DNA of 64,000 nt. Source: Alphaproteobacteria bacterium (GTDB lineage: Bacteria; Pseudomonadota; Alphaproteobacteria; Rhizobiales; JAJFHC01). A model generated the notes under the pieces. That model was given only the letters and a program-made list of their open reading frames with translations, was not told where the DNA came from and did not search any database. Of the stretch, positions 30,073 through 37,676 are shown piece after piece (positions within the stretch are counted from its first letter, which is position 1; the number at the start of each line of letters is the position of its first letter). The stretch covers positions 1-64,000 of the forward strand of contig JAJFHD010000043.1 of assembly GCA_021775805.1 (NCBI GenBank), written 5' to 3'. The position numbers were made by a program, and so were the translations under genes.

Positions 30073-31050
30073 GTGAACTGGATCAAGAACGTTGTCCGCC
30101 CGAAGATCAACAGCATTCTGCGCAAGCGCGATGTTCCGGACAACATGTGGATCAAGTGCCCGGAAACCGGACAGATGGTCTTTCACAAGGACCTGGAGGC
30201 GAACCAGTTCGTCATCCCTGGATCCGGCTATCATATGCGCATGTCGGGGAAAGTCCGTCTGAAAGCCCTGTTCGACGGCGGTGCGTACGAATCCATAAAG
30301 ACACCGGAAGTGCCAGTCGATCCGCTCAAGTTCCGTGATGAGCGCAAATACACCGAACGCCTCAAAGAGGCGCGCAACAAGACCGGACTGGACGATGCCG
30401 TCTCGATCGGTGCCGGGCATCTGGATGGGGTCGAGACTGTTGCTGCGGTTCAGGATTTCTCGTTCATGGGCGGGTCGCTGGGCATGGCGGCCGGCGAGGC
30501 CATCATCAAGGGCATGATGACGGCGGTCGAGCGCCATGCGCCGTTCATCATGTTTGCCGCCGCCGGTGGTGCGCGCATGCAGGAAGGCATCCTGTCACTG
30601 ATGCAAATGCCGCGCACGACGGTTGCGGTCCAGCAGCTGCGCAAGGCGGGGCTGCCTTACATTGTCGTTCTGACCCACCCGACAACCGGCGGTGTCACGG
30701 CCTCCTACGCCATGCTCGGCGACGTTCATATTGCCGAGCCCAATGCCCTGATCGGTTTCGCCGGACCAAGGGTCATCGAGCAGACGATCCGGGAAAAACT
30801 GCCCGAAGGGTTCCAGAGAGCGGAATACCTCCTGGAACACGGCATGGTCGACATGGTGGTTCACCGCCACGACATGCGCGCGACGCTCAGCCGGCTGATC
30901 GGCATGCTGACCAAGTCGCCAGCTCCGGGTTTCGGCGCCTCAGCAGCCGCTACCATCGCAAGTGAGGACGACGGGGCGGAAACCGACGCCGAACCGGACG
31001 GTAGCGAGGCTGGCGAAGAGGCGGAGACAGTTGAAAACGCTGCGTCCTGA
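30073..31050 (+). CDS. accD: Acetyl-CoA carboxylase carboxyltransferase subunit beta
   Basis: Likely GTG start 30073 ([12 protein letters not shown]); [35 protein letters not shown]. Confidence 0.96.
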   Translation: MNWIKNVVRPKINSILRKRDVPDNMWIKCPETGQMVFHKDLEANQFVIPGSGYHMRMSGKVRLKALFDGGAYESIKTPEVPVDPLKFRDERKYTERLKEARNKTGLDDAVSIGAGHLDGVETVAAVQDFSFMGGSLGMAAGEAIIKGMMTAVERHAPFIMFAAAGGARMQEGILSLMQMPRTTVAVQQLRKAGLPYIVVLTHPTTGGVTASYAMLGDVHIAEPNALIGFAGPRVIEQTIREKLPEGFQRAEYLLEHGMVDMVVHRHDMRATLSRLIGMLTKSPAPGFGASAAATIASEDDGAETDAEPDGSEAGEEAETVENAAS

Positions 31051-31094
31051 TAATCCGGACGGATTTCCCTTTCAAATTACCCTACGGATTTTCG

Positions 31095-32399
31095 ATGGCC
31101 CGCAGTGACGATATCCTGGACCGGCTTCTGACGCTCCATCCCAAGATCATCGATCTGTCGCTCGATCGCATGCACCGGATTCTCGAAGCCCTGGATCATC
31201 CCGAAGACAAGTTGCCCGCCGTCATTCACGTTGCCGGAACAAACGGCAAGGGATCGGTGATCGCCTATCTGCGCGCAATGCTCGAGGCCGCCGGCAAGCG
31301 GGTTCATGTCTATACGTCGCCGCACCTTGTCCGGTTTCATGAAAGGATCCGACTGGCCGGTCCGAACGGCAGTGACCTGATCGACGAGAAGAGGCTTGTA
31401 GACCTTCTGGAAGAATGCGAGACCGCCAACGGCCGCGAACCGATCACCTATTTCGAGATCACGACGGCGGCGGCGCTCCTTGCCTTCGCCCGCGAGCCGG
31501 CGGACTATCTATTGCTTGAAGTGGGCCTTGGCGGGCGGCTTGACGCGACCAATGTGGTCGACGCGCCGGCCCTGACAGTGATCACATCGGTGGATATCGA
31601 TCACCAGCAGTATCTCGGCGAGACCATCGACGATATCGCTATGGAAAAGGCCGGCATTCTCAAACCCGACGTCGCCTGCATTCTGGCGCCTCAGCGTGAC
31701 GATGCCAGGGCCGTGATCGAAGACATCGCGTCGGCCAAGGGCAGTCCGTTGATCATCGCCGGGCAAGAGTGGCAGGCGTTCGAACAGCACGGTCGCCTGG
31801 TCTATCAGGACCAGGGCGGCTTGCTCGACCTTCCCATGCCCAGACTGCCGGGCCATCATCAGGTCGACAATGCGGGCACCGCAATTGCCGCCCTGCGCTG
31901 CCTGGAGCCCGAGGGCCTGACCGAAGAGCATATCGAGGCCGGTCTGTCGTCGGTTGAGTGGGCGGCACGGTTACAGCGTCTGGGGCCCGGTCGACTGCAC
32001 AGTCTGGTGCCGGAAGGTGCGGAAATCTGGCTCGACGGCGGCCACAACGCCGCAGCGGGCCGGGTCGTGGCGATCGCCATGGCGGAGCTTGAAGAACGCG
32101 TGCCGAAGCGGCTTGTGCTGATCTGCGGCATGCTAAACACAAAGGACGCGGGCACTTTCCTGGGTGCCTTCCAGGGCCTGGCCGAATGCGTTTACACCGT
32201 GCGTATTCCCGGAGAGACCAATGCCATCAATGCCGAAGACCTGGCGGAAACGGCGTCCAAGGCAGGCCTCCAGGCAGTACCGATGCCGGATCTCAGGACC
32301 GCTCTCGGGGCCTGTGTGCGCGATCATCTCGAGGCCCCCCGGATCCTGGTCTGCGGCTCGCTCTATTTTGCCGGGCACGTTCTGGCAGAGCACGTGTGA
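31095..32399 (+). CDS. folC: Bifunctional folylpolyglutamate synthase/dihydrofolate synthase
   Basis: HVAGTNGKGSVIAYLRAMLEAAGKRVHVYTSPHLVRFHERI. Confidence 0.96.
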   Translation: MARSDDILDRLLTLHPKIIDLSLDRMHRILEALDHPEDKLPAVIHVAGTNGKGSVIAYLRAMLEAAGKRVHVYTSPHLVRFHERIRLAGPNGSDLIDEKRLVDLLEECETANGREPITYFEITTAAALLAFAREPADYLLLEVGLGGRLDATNVVDAPALTVITSVDIDHQQYLGETIDDIAMEKAGILKPDVACILAPQRDDARAVIEDIASAKGSPLIIAGQEWQAFEQHGRLVYQDQGGLLDLPMPRLPGHHQVDNAGTAIAALRCLEPEGLTEEHIEAGLSSVEWAARLQRLGPGRLHSLVPEGAEIWLDGGHNAAAGRVVAIAMAELEERVPKRLVLICGMLNTKDAGTFLGAFQGLAECVYTVRIPGETNAINAEDLAETASKAGLQAVPMPDLRTALGACVRDHLEAPRILVCGSLYFAGHVLAEHV

Positions 32400-32506
32400 T
32401 TGTGCCGATGCACTTTTGGTTATGTCAGAAGCGTATTAATTGCAGACAAGGGCGAGAAGAACACTTCGCAATCTGCCCCAACCACATTTGAACAACTATC
32501 AGACGG

Positions 32507-32668
32507 ATGCTGGAGACTCAGACGAGGACCCGGAAGAACGTGAACAGAACTCCTGGAGGGCCTCGCGCAATCAAGAAAACGCCGATCCTGAAAGTTGTTG
32601 TCGCGAAGAACAATGCTCCAGACCCTCGGTGGTTCGAAGCGGTAGATCGGAAACTTTTTTCGGAATGA
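32507..32668 (+). CDS. Candidate small basic ORF (53 codons), unknown function
   Basis: MLETQTRTRKNVNRTPGGPRAIKKTPILKVVVAKNNAPDPRWFEAVDRKLFSE; below the ORF-track size cutoff; weak SD. Confidence 0.25.
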   Translation: MLETQTRTRKNVNRTPGGPRAIKKTPILKVVVAKNNAPDPRWFEAVDRKLFSE

Positions 32669-32859
32669 CCGCCGAGGAATATCCACGCTAGGTTTTTAGA
32701 GAAAAAGAGGCGCACTTGTTTTGATTTCAGCATCGACATTTGTCAGTAAGGTCGCGCGGAAATACATTAACGGCGACTGCGATCACTTTTGATTTGCATC
32801 TTACTTCGATAGGGTCAATTTTGAAGGAATGACGTTGTTGGTCGTTTGGGGCAAATTAA

Positions 32860-33333
32860 ATGCTGCGTGTATTCTTCTGTTTGTCACTTGCATTTTTATT
32901 GGGCGGTTGCGCAACCGTGTTTGAGGGAACAACCCAGACCGTGACGGTCAATATCACGCCCGAGCACGCCACATGCATCGCGGAACGCGAAGGCGCGTCG
33001 ATCGGATCGGTCCAGGGACCAAGCGGTGCGCTTCATATATCCAAGAGCCGGCACGACGTTATCCTGAAATGCTCAGCGGACGGGTACAAGCCTGCGTCAA
33101 GCAAGATGGAGTCGAGCGCATCGACGGGCGGTGTCGCGAGTATCTTCTTCTTCGATTTCGGCATCACGGACTATGCGACAGGCGCTCTCAACAAGTATCC
33201 CGAAACCATCTCGGTAAGCTTGCTTGCGGATGGCGACCGGTCTGTTGCCAAATTTAAGTGCCGAACAAAGTCGGGCATTTCGCATCTCTCCGCAGCGGAG
33301 TGCAAGACCCTTAAGGGACGGAGAGTGAACTAG
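32860..33333 (+). CDS. Putative lipoprotein of unknown function
   Basis: Lipobox LLGGC after signal peptide: MLRVFFCLSLAFLLGGCATVFEG. Confidence 0.75.
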   Translation: MLRVFFCLSLAFLLGGCATVFEGTTQTVTVNITPEHATCIAEREGASIGSVQGPSGALHISKSRHDVILKCSADGYKPASSKMESSASTGGVASIFFFDFGITDYATGALNKYPETISVSLLADGDRSVAKFKCRTKSGISHLSAAECKTLKGRRVN

Positions 33334-33368
33334 TATTCCGCATCATTTAGATTGATGTGGAATACTAG
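33330..33368. terminator. Long hairpin overlapping the lipoprotein stop codon
   Basis: CTAGTATTCCGCATCA-TTTAGAT-TGATGTGGAATACTAG: 16-bp stem with one G-T position; no strong T-run. Confidence 0.5.
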
Positions 33369-33448
33369 ACACCTCATCTCTACTGGACGGGGTGGCTCAA
33401 GAAATTTCATTTGCATTATTGGAGCTTGTCGGGAAAGCATTGAGTCCT

Positions 33449-33561
33449 AGAACGGGATAAGGAAAAGTGCGTGCGGCTTTCCGCCCGCATCCCGCTCTAA
33501 CATATTGAAAACGATCAGGTTTTATGAAATTTGGTTGATTCAACCAAATTTCATCCTGATC
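33449..33561 (+). repeat. Two-hairpin dispersed intergenic repeat, copy 1
   Basis: AGAACGGGAT...ATCCCGCTCT stem, then GATCAGG..ATGAAATTTGGTTGA-T-TCAACCAAATTTCAT..CCTGATC; aligns with 54504-54616. Confidence 0.85.
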
Positions 33562-33592
33562 TAGTTCGGCAACCGTTCTGGCAGGCACACCC

Positions 33593-34579
33593 ATGAAAAC
33601 CGGAAGACAGGACGTCACGACCGTTGGCCTGTTGCTGAGCGACGGTTTTCCGATGATCACGCTGTCGGCTGCGATCGAGGCGTTTCGTGCCGCCAACGAA
33701 CTCACCGGCCAGGAGAAATACGCCTGGCGGATACTGTCGGAAGATGGCGACATCGTGCGCTCAAGTTCGCTTGTGCGGATTACGCCGGACGCCGGCATTC
33801 GGAATGCGCAAGATCTCGATTACCTGTTTGTGGTTGGCGGCGTACGAAACGATTTCACCAATGAACCCGACGTCCATATCAAGTTGCGTCAGCTCGCCCG
33901 CCATGGGACGCAATTGGGCGGCATTAGCGGCGGCGTGTTTCCGCTTGCACGGGCGGGGCTTCTCGACGGCTACCGGTGCAGCGTCCACTGGTACTACGGC
34001 AATGCATTTCAGGAGGAATTTCCCAACGTCAACGCGACCAGCCGTCTGTTCGAAATCGACCGGGACCGGCTGACGTGCGCCGGTGGCACGGCATCGCTCG
34101 ACCTCATGTTAACGCTGATGTCGGACGACCTGGGCCGTGTGGTCAACAACGAGATATCAAGCTGGTTCCAGCACCCTCGCATCCGCGATGCCTATGACGA
34201 GCAAAGTGTGACAGCCAGAGGCGCTCTCAGCATCAACTCAGCCCATGTCACCAAAGCGGTGACGCTGATGGCGGAAAACATCGAGGTCCCCCTGGCGATC
34301 CGGGCGCTTGCCGGCCAGGTCGGCCTGACAGTGCGCCAGCTCGAACGCCTGTTCAAGATCCACCTGGGCCGGTCGCCGGTCGCGTTCTACAAGCAGGAGC
34401 GCCTGAAGAGGGCGCGTGAACTGCTGCTCTACACCAACCTTCCGATGTCGGAAATCGCGGTTGCCGCAGGGTTTGGATCGCAATCCCACTTCGCCCGCAG
34501 CTACCGGCAGCAATACGGATCGACCCCATCCCAGGATCAGAAATTCCTCAGGCAAAGCCAACCAACGGACAGCTCTTAG
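33593..34579 (+). CDS. GlxA family AraC-type transcriptional regulator
   Basis: DJ-1/PfpI-like N-terminal domain (TVGLLLSDGFPMITLSAAIEAFRAAN) and AraC HTH (VRQLERLFKIHLGRSPVAFYKQERLKRARELLLYTNLPMSEIAVAAGFGSQSHFARSYR). Confidence 0.92.
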   Translation: MKTGRQDVTTVGLLLSDGFPMITLSAAIEAFRAANELTGQEKYAWRILSEDGDIVRSSSLVRITPDAGIRNAQDLDYLFVVGGVRNDFTNEPDVHIKLRQLARHGTQLGGISGGVFPLARAGLLDGYRCSVHWYYGNAFQEEFPNVNATSRLFEIDRDRLTCAGGTASLDLMLTLMSDDLGRVVNNEISSWFQHPRIRDAYDEQSVTARGALSINSAHVTKAVTLMAENIEVPLAIRALAGQVGLTVRQLERLFKIHLGRSPVAFYKQERLKRARELLLYTNLPMSEIAVAAGFGSQSHFARSYRQQYGSTPSQDQKFLRQSQPTDSS

Positions 34580-34709
34580 GATCGTCGACGCCTTGTTTCG
34601 ACCGATAGGCGACCAAAGAACTCAAACAGATGTCGGTTATGTGCAAAGGTGTGACGGCACATTGACCGACCTTGTGATCATCAGAAGACATTTGACGGGA
34701 AACACCAAG

Positions 34710-36248
34710 ATGGCCAAGGCCAGACGCAGACGGTCGGTTCTCAAACAACGGGAGAACCCTGCGGATACCATTCCTCAACTGCCGTGGCGTTCGGTCGAAA
34801 ATGTTTACCCGCCGCTCAAGATTCTATCGGACGACCAGGTCGAGGATATTCATCTGACTTCGATGCGGATTCTGGAGGAACTCGGCGTCGAGGTGAACAG
34901 CCCCCGCGCCCTCGAGGTCTTCCGCAAGGCAGGGGCGCAGGTCGATGACGCCACCATGACGGTGCGGCTCGATCGCGGTCTTGTGGAGAGTGCCGTGGCA
35001 ACGGCTCCATCACGGTTCACATTGACGCCGCGCAATCCGGATCGGCGGATCATGCTTGGCGGCAACAGTGTCAATTTCGGGCTCGTGGCGGGCCCGCCTA
35101 ATGTTCATGATCGTGTCCGGGGACGGCGGACAGGCAACTATCGGGATTATTGCGATTTCATCCGGCTTGCGCACTACTTCAATGCAATCCAGCTGATCGG
35201 CAATCAGGTTGTGGCGCCCGTCGATCTGCCGGCAAATTCCCGCCATCTGGACACCTACCGCGCCAACATCGTCCTGTCGGACCTGGTTTTTCACTGCACG
35301 GCAATCGGCCGGGGCCGGGCGCTTGACGGGATCAAGATGATGGCCATAAGCCGGGGTCTGACCCTGAAGGAACTGGCCCAGGATCCGGGTGTCGTGACCA
35401 TCATATCGGTCAACAGTCCGCGCAAACTCGACGATGCCATGGCGGACGGCCTCATGGCCATGGTCGAGCATGGCCAGGCCGTGGCGGTTACGCCGTTCAC
35501 GCTGATGGGCGCCATGACCCCGGTGACACTTGCGGCAGGGCTTGCCCAACAGAATGCGGAGGCGTTGTTCGGCATAACCCTGGCGCAACTGGTCAGGCCG
35601 GGGGCGCCGGTGCTTTACGGCTCCTACACCTCTAATGTGGACATGCGTTCGGGGGCACCTGCCTTCGGCACGCCGGAAAATACAAAGGCCAACCTGGCAA
35701 GCGGTCAACTGGCGCGACGTTACGGGCTGCCTTACAGGGCGTCGAACACCAACGCCTCCAATACCGCCGACGCCCAATCGGTCTATGAAACCCAGATGGC
35801 ATTGTGGGGGGCGATACTGGGTCACACGAATCTGGTCTATCATGCGGCGGGCTGGCTCGAGGGCGGACTGACGGCTTCGTTTGAAAAACTGGTGCTGGAC
35901 GTGGAAATGATCCAGCACATGATGGAGTTTCTCAAACCGATCGAAGTCAATGAAGCTGAGCTTGGGTTCGATGCCATCAAGGGCGTGCCCACCGGCGGGC
36001 ATTTCTTCGGCGAACCGCACACAATGGAACGGTATGAAACGGCGTTCTATCAGCCACTTGTGTCCGACTGGCAAAACTACGAGAATTGGGAACTGGCCGG
36101 CAGTCTCAGTGCGACCGAGCGCGCGACGGGAATCTGGCAGCAGGCCCTCAAGGACTACGAAGAACCGGCGATGGATGCGGCCATCGTCGAAGAGCTTGAC
36201 GCCTATATCGCCAAACGGCGCGAGGAGATCGGAACGGGGGAGCCCTGA
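34710..36248 (+). CDS. Trimethylamine methyltransferase (MttB) superfamily protein, no in-frame amber codon
   Basis: LKILSDDQVEDIHLTSMRILEELGVEV; TPFTLMGAMTPVTLAAGLAQQNAEALFGITLAQLVRPGAPVLYGSYTSNVDMRSGAPAFGTPE; start reset to ATG 34710. Confidence 0.92.
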   Translation: MAKARRRRSVLKQRENPADTIPQLPWRSVENVYPPLKILSDDQVEDIHLTSMRILEELGVEVNSPRALEVFRKAGAQVDDATMTVRLDRGLVESAVATAPSRFTLTPRNPDRRIMLGGNSVNFGLVAGPPNVHDRVRGRRTGNYRDYCDFIRLAHYFNAIQLIGNQVVAPVDLPANSRHLDTYRANIVLSDLVFHCTAIGRGRALDGIKMMAISRGLTLKELAQDPGVVTIISVNSPRKLDDAMADGLMAMVEHGQAVAVTPFTLMGAMTPVTLAAGLAQQNAEALFGITLAQLVRPGAPVLYGSYTSNVDMRSGAPAFGTPENTKANLASGQLARRYGLPYRASNTNASNTADAQSVYETQMALWGAILGHTNLVYHAAGWLEGGLTASFEKLVLDVEMIQHMMEFLKPIEVNEAELGFDAIKGVPTGGHFFGEPHTMERYETAFYQPLVSDWQNYENWELAGSLSATERATGIWQQALKDYEEPAMDAAIVEELDAYIAKRREEIGTGEP

Positions 36249-36293
36249 GAGTGTGGCGAACCTGACGACGGAGATGAACGACGGAGACCAGCG

Positions 36294-37157
36294 ATGCTCA
36301 ATTCTGAACAGATCGCCTTTTACCGCGATCATGGCTATCTGGTGGTCGAGAATGTTTTCTCGGAAACCGAATTGGCGGAACTCAATGCCGTTACCGACCA
36401 CTATGTGGAAGCCTCACGCGTTGTCACGGACAGCAACAGTGTCTACGACATTGGCCCCGGCCACAGTCACGGGACTCCCAGGGTGCGGCGGATCAAGGAT
36501 CCGGCCGACCAGCACGATGTCTATCATGCAGCCTCACGACACCCGAAACTGGTGAAGATCCTTCAGTGCCTGCTGGGACCGGATGTGCGGTTCGACCACT
36601 CCAAGCTCAACATCAAGCCGGTCGGCGGCGGCGCGGCCATCGAATGGCACCAGGACTGGGCATTTTATCCCTTCACCAACGACGATCTTCTGGCGGTCGG
36701 TCTCTACCTTGACGATTGCAACGAAGACAACGGTCCGCTTCAGGTTCTGCCCGGCAGCCATCGGGGGCCGGTTGCCGACCATCATCATGACGGTATTTTT
36801 GTCGGCGCTTGCGATCCCGACGCCATAGAGCAAGACCTGAACCAGGCGGTTGCGCTTACCGCCAAGGCCGGGTCGATAACCATCCACCATGTGCGGACAC
36901 TGCATGCGTCGACAGAAAACAGGGGCGCCCGTGAACGCCGGCTGTTGCTGTTTTCCTATGCGGCCACCGATGCCTGGCCGCTGGTCGACAAGGTTGAACT
37001 GGACGAGTTCAACAGCCGTATCATAACCGGCGCACCGACACTGGCACCGCGGCAGACTGCGGTGCCGATCAGACTGCCTCTGCCGCACGCGGAACGGGCG
37101 GACTCGATCTTTGAAAGCCAGGAGGCGGTGGCGGGCAGAAGTTTTGCGGAAGCCTGA
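36294..37157 (+). CDS. Phytanoyl-CoA dioxygenase (PhyH) family protein
   Basis: FYRDHGYLVVENVFSETEL; metal motif EWHQDWAFYP; LYLDDCNEDNGPLQVLPGSHRG; distal His TLHAS. Confidence 0.92.
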   Translation: MLNSEQIAFYRDHGYLVVENVFSETELAELNAVTDHYVEASRVVTDSNSVYDIGPGHSHGTPRVRRIKDPADQHDVYHAASRHPKLVKILQCLLGPDVRFDHSKLNIKPVGGGAAIEWHQDWAFYPFTNDDLLAVGLYLDDCNEDNGPLQVLPGSHRGPVADHHHDGIFVGACDPDAIEQDLNQAVALTAKAGSITIHHVRTLHASTENRGARERRLLLFSYAATDAWPLVDKVELDEFNSRIITGAPTLAPRQTAVPIRLPLPHAERADSIFESQEAVAGRSFAEA

Positions 37158-37167
37158 CGCCGGGCAC

Positions 37168-37197
37168 AAAAAAGCCGGGTCGGACCCGGCTTTCTTT
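37168..37197. terminator. Bidirectional Rho-independent terminator between convergent phyH-like gene and trxA
   Basis: AAAAAAGCCGGGTCGGACCCGGCTTTCTTT: perfect stem flanked by A-run and T-run. Confidence 0.9.
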
Positions 37198-37214
37198 CAA
37201 ACAGTGCGAGACAT

Positions 37215-37535
37215 TCAAAGGGAACGTTCGATCCATTCCACGATCTTGCCCTTGGGCACGGCGCCGACCTGGGTGTCGGCAACCTCACCGTCCTTGAACA
37301 GCATGAGCGTTGGAATGCCGCGCACGCCGTATTTGGTCGGCGTCGACGGATTGTCGTCGATATTGATCTTGACGACTTTGACCTTGTCCGCCATTTCACC
37401 GGCAATTTCTTCCAGCGCCGGGCCGATCTGCTTGCAGGGGCCGCACCATTCGGCCCAATAGTCCACAACCACCGGTCCGGATGCCTTGAGCACATCGTCT
37501 TCGAAACTGTCGTCGGACACGTTTACAGTTGCCAT
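37215..37535 (-). CDS. trxA: Thioredoxin
   Basis: VDYWAEWCGPCKQIGPALEEIA; start at MATVNVSDDSFE (37535). Confidence 0.97.
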   Translation of the reverse strand: MATVNVSDDSFEDDVLKASGPVVVDYWAEWCGPCKQIGPALEEIAGEMADKVKVVKINIDDNPSTPTKYGVRGIPTLMLFKDGEVADTQVGAVPKGKIVEWIERSL

Positions 37536-37676
37536 ATGACTGCCTTTCTGAGGAAATCCGCTGAAAAATCGCGCGGCTTGTGATGATCCATCGCCGCGAC
37601 TCGCGGTCGTACACATTGTTGTGCAACGTAGTAAGTGACACCCACCCGGTCAAGGCCTCGTGGCCTCACAGGACCG

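Noticed and set aside
35010-36401. 463-aa ORF antisense to the MttB-superfamily gene
   Set aside because: Complete overlap with a well-supported sense gene; no recognizable motifs
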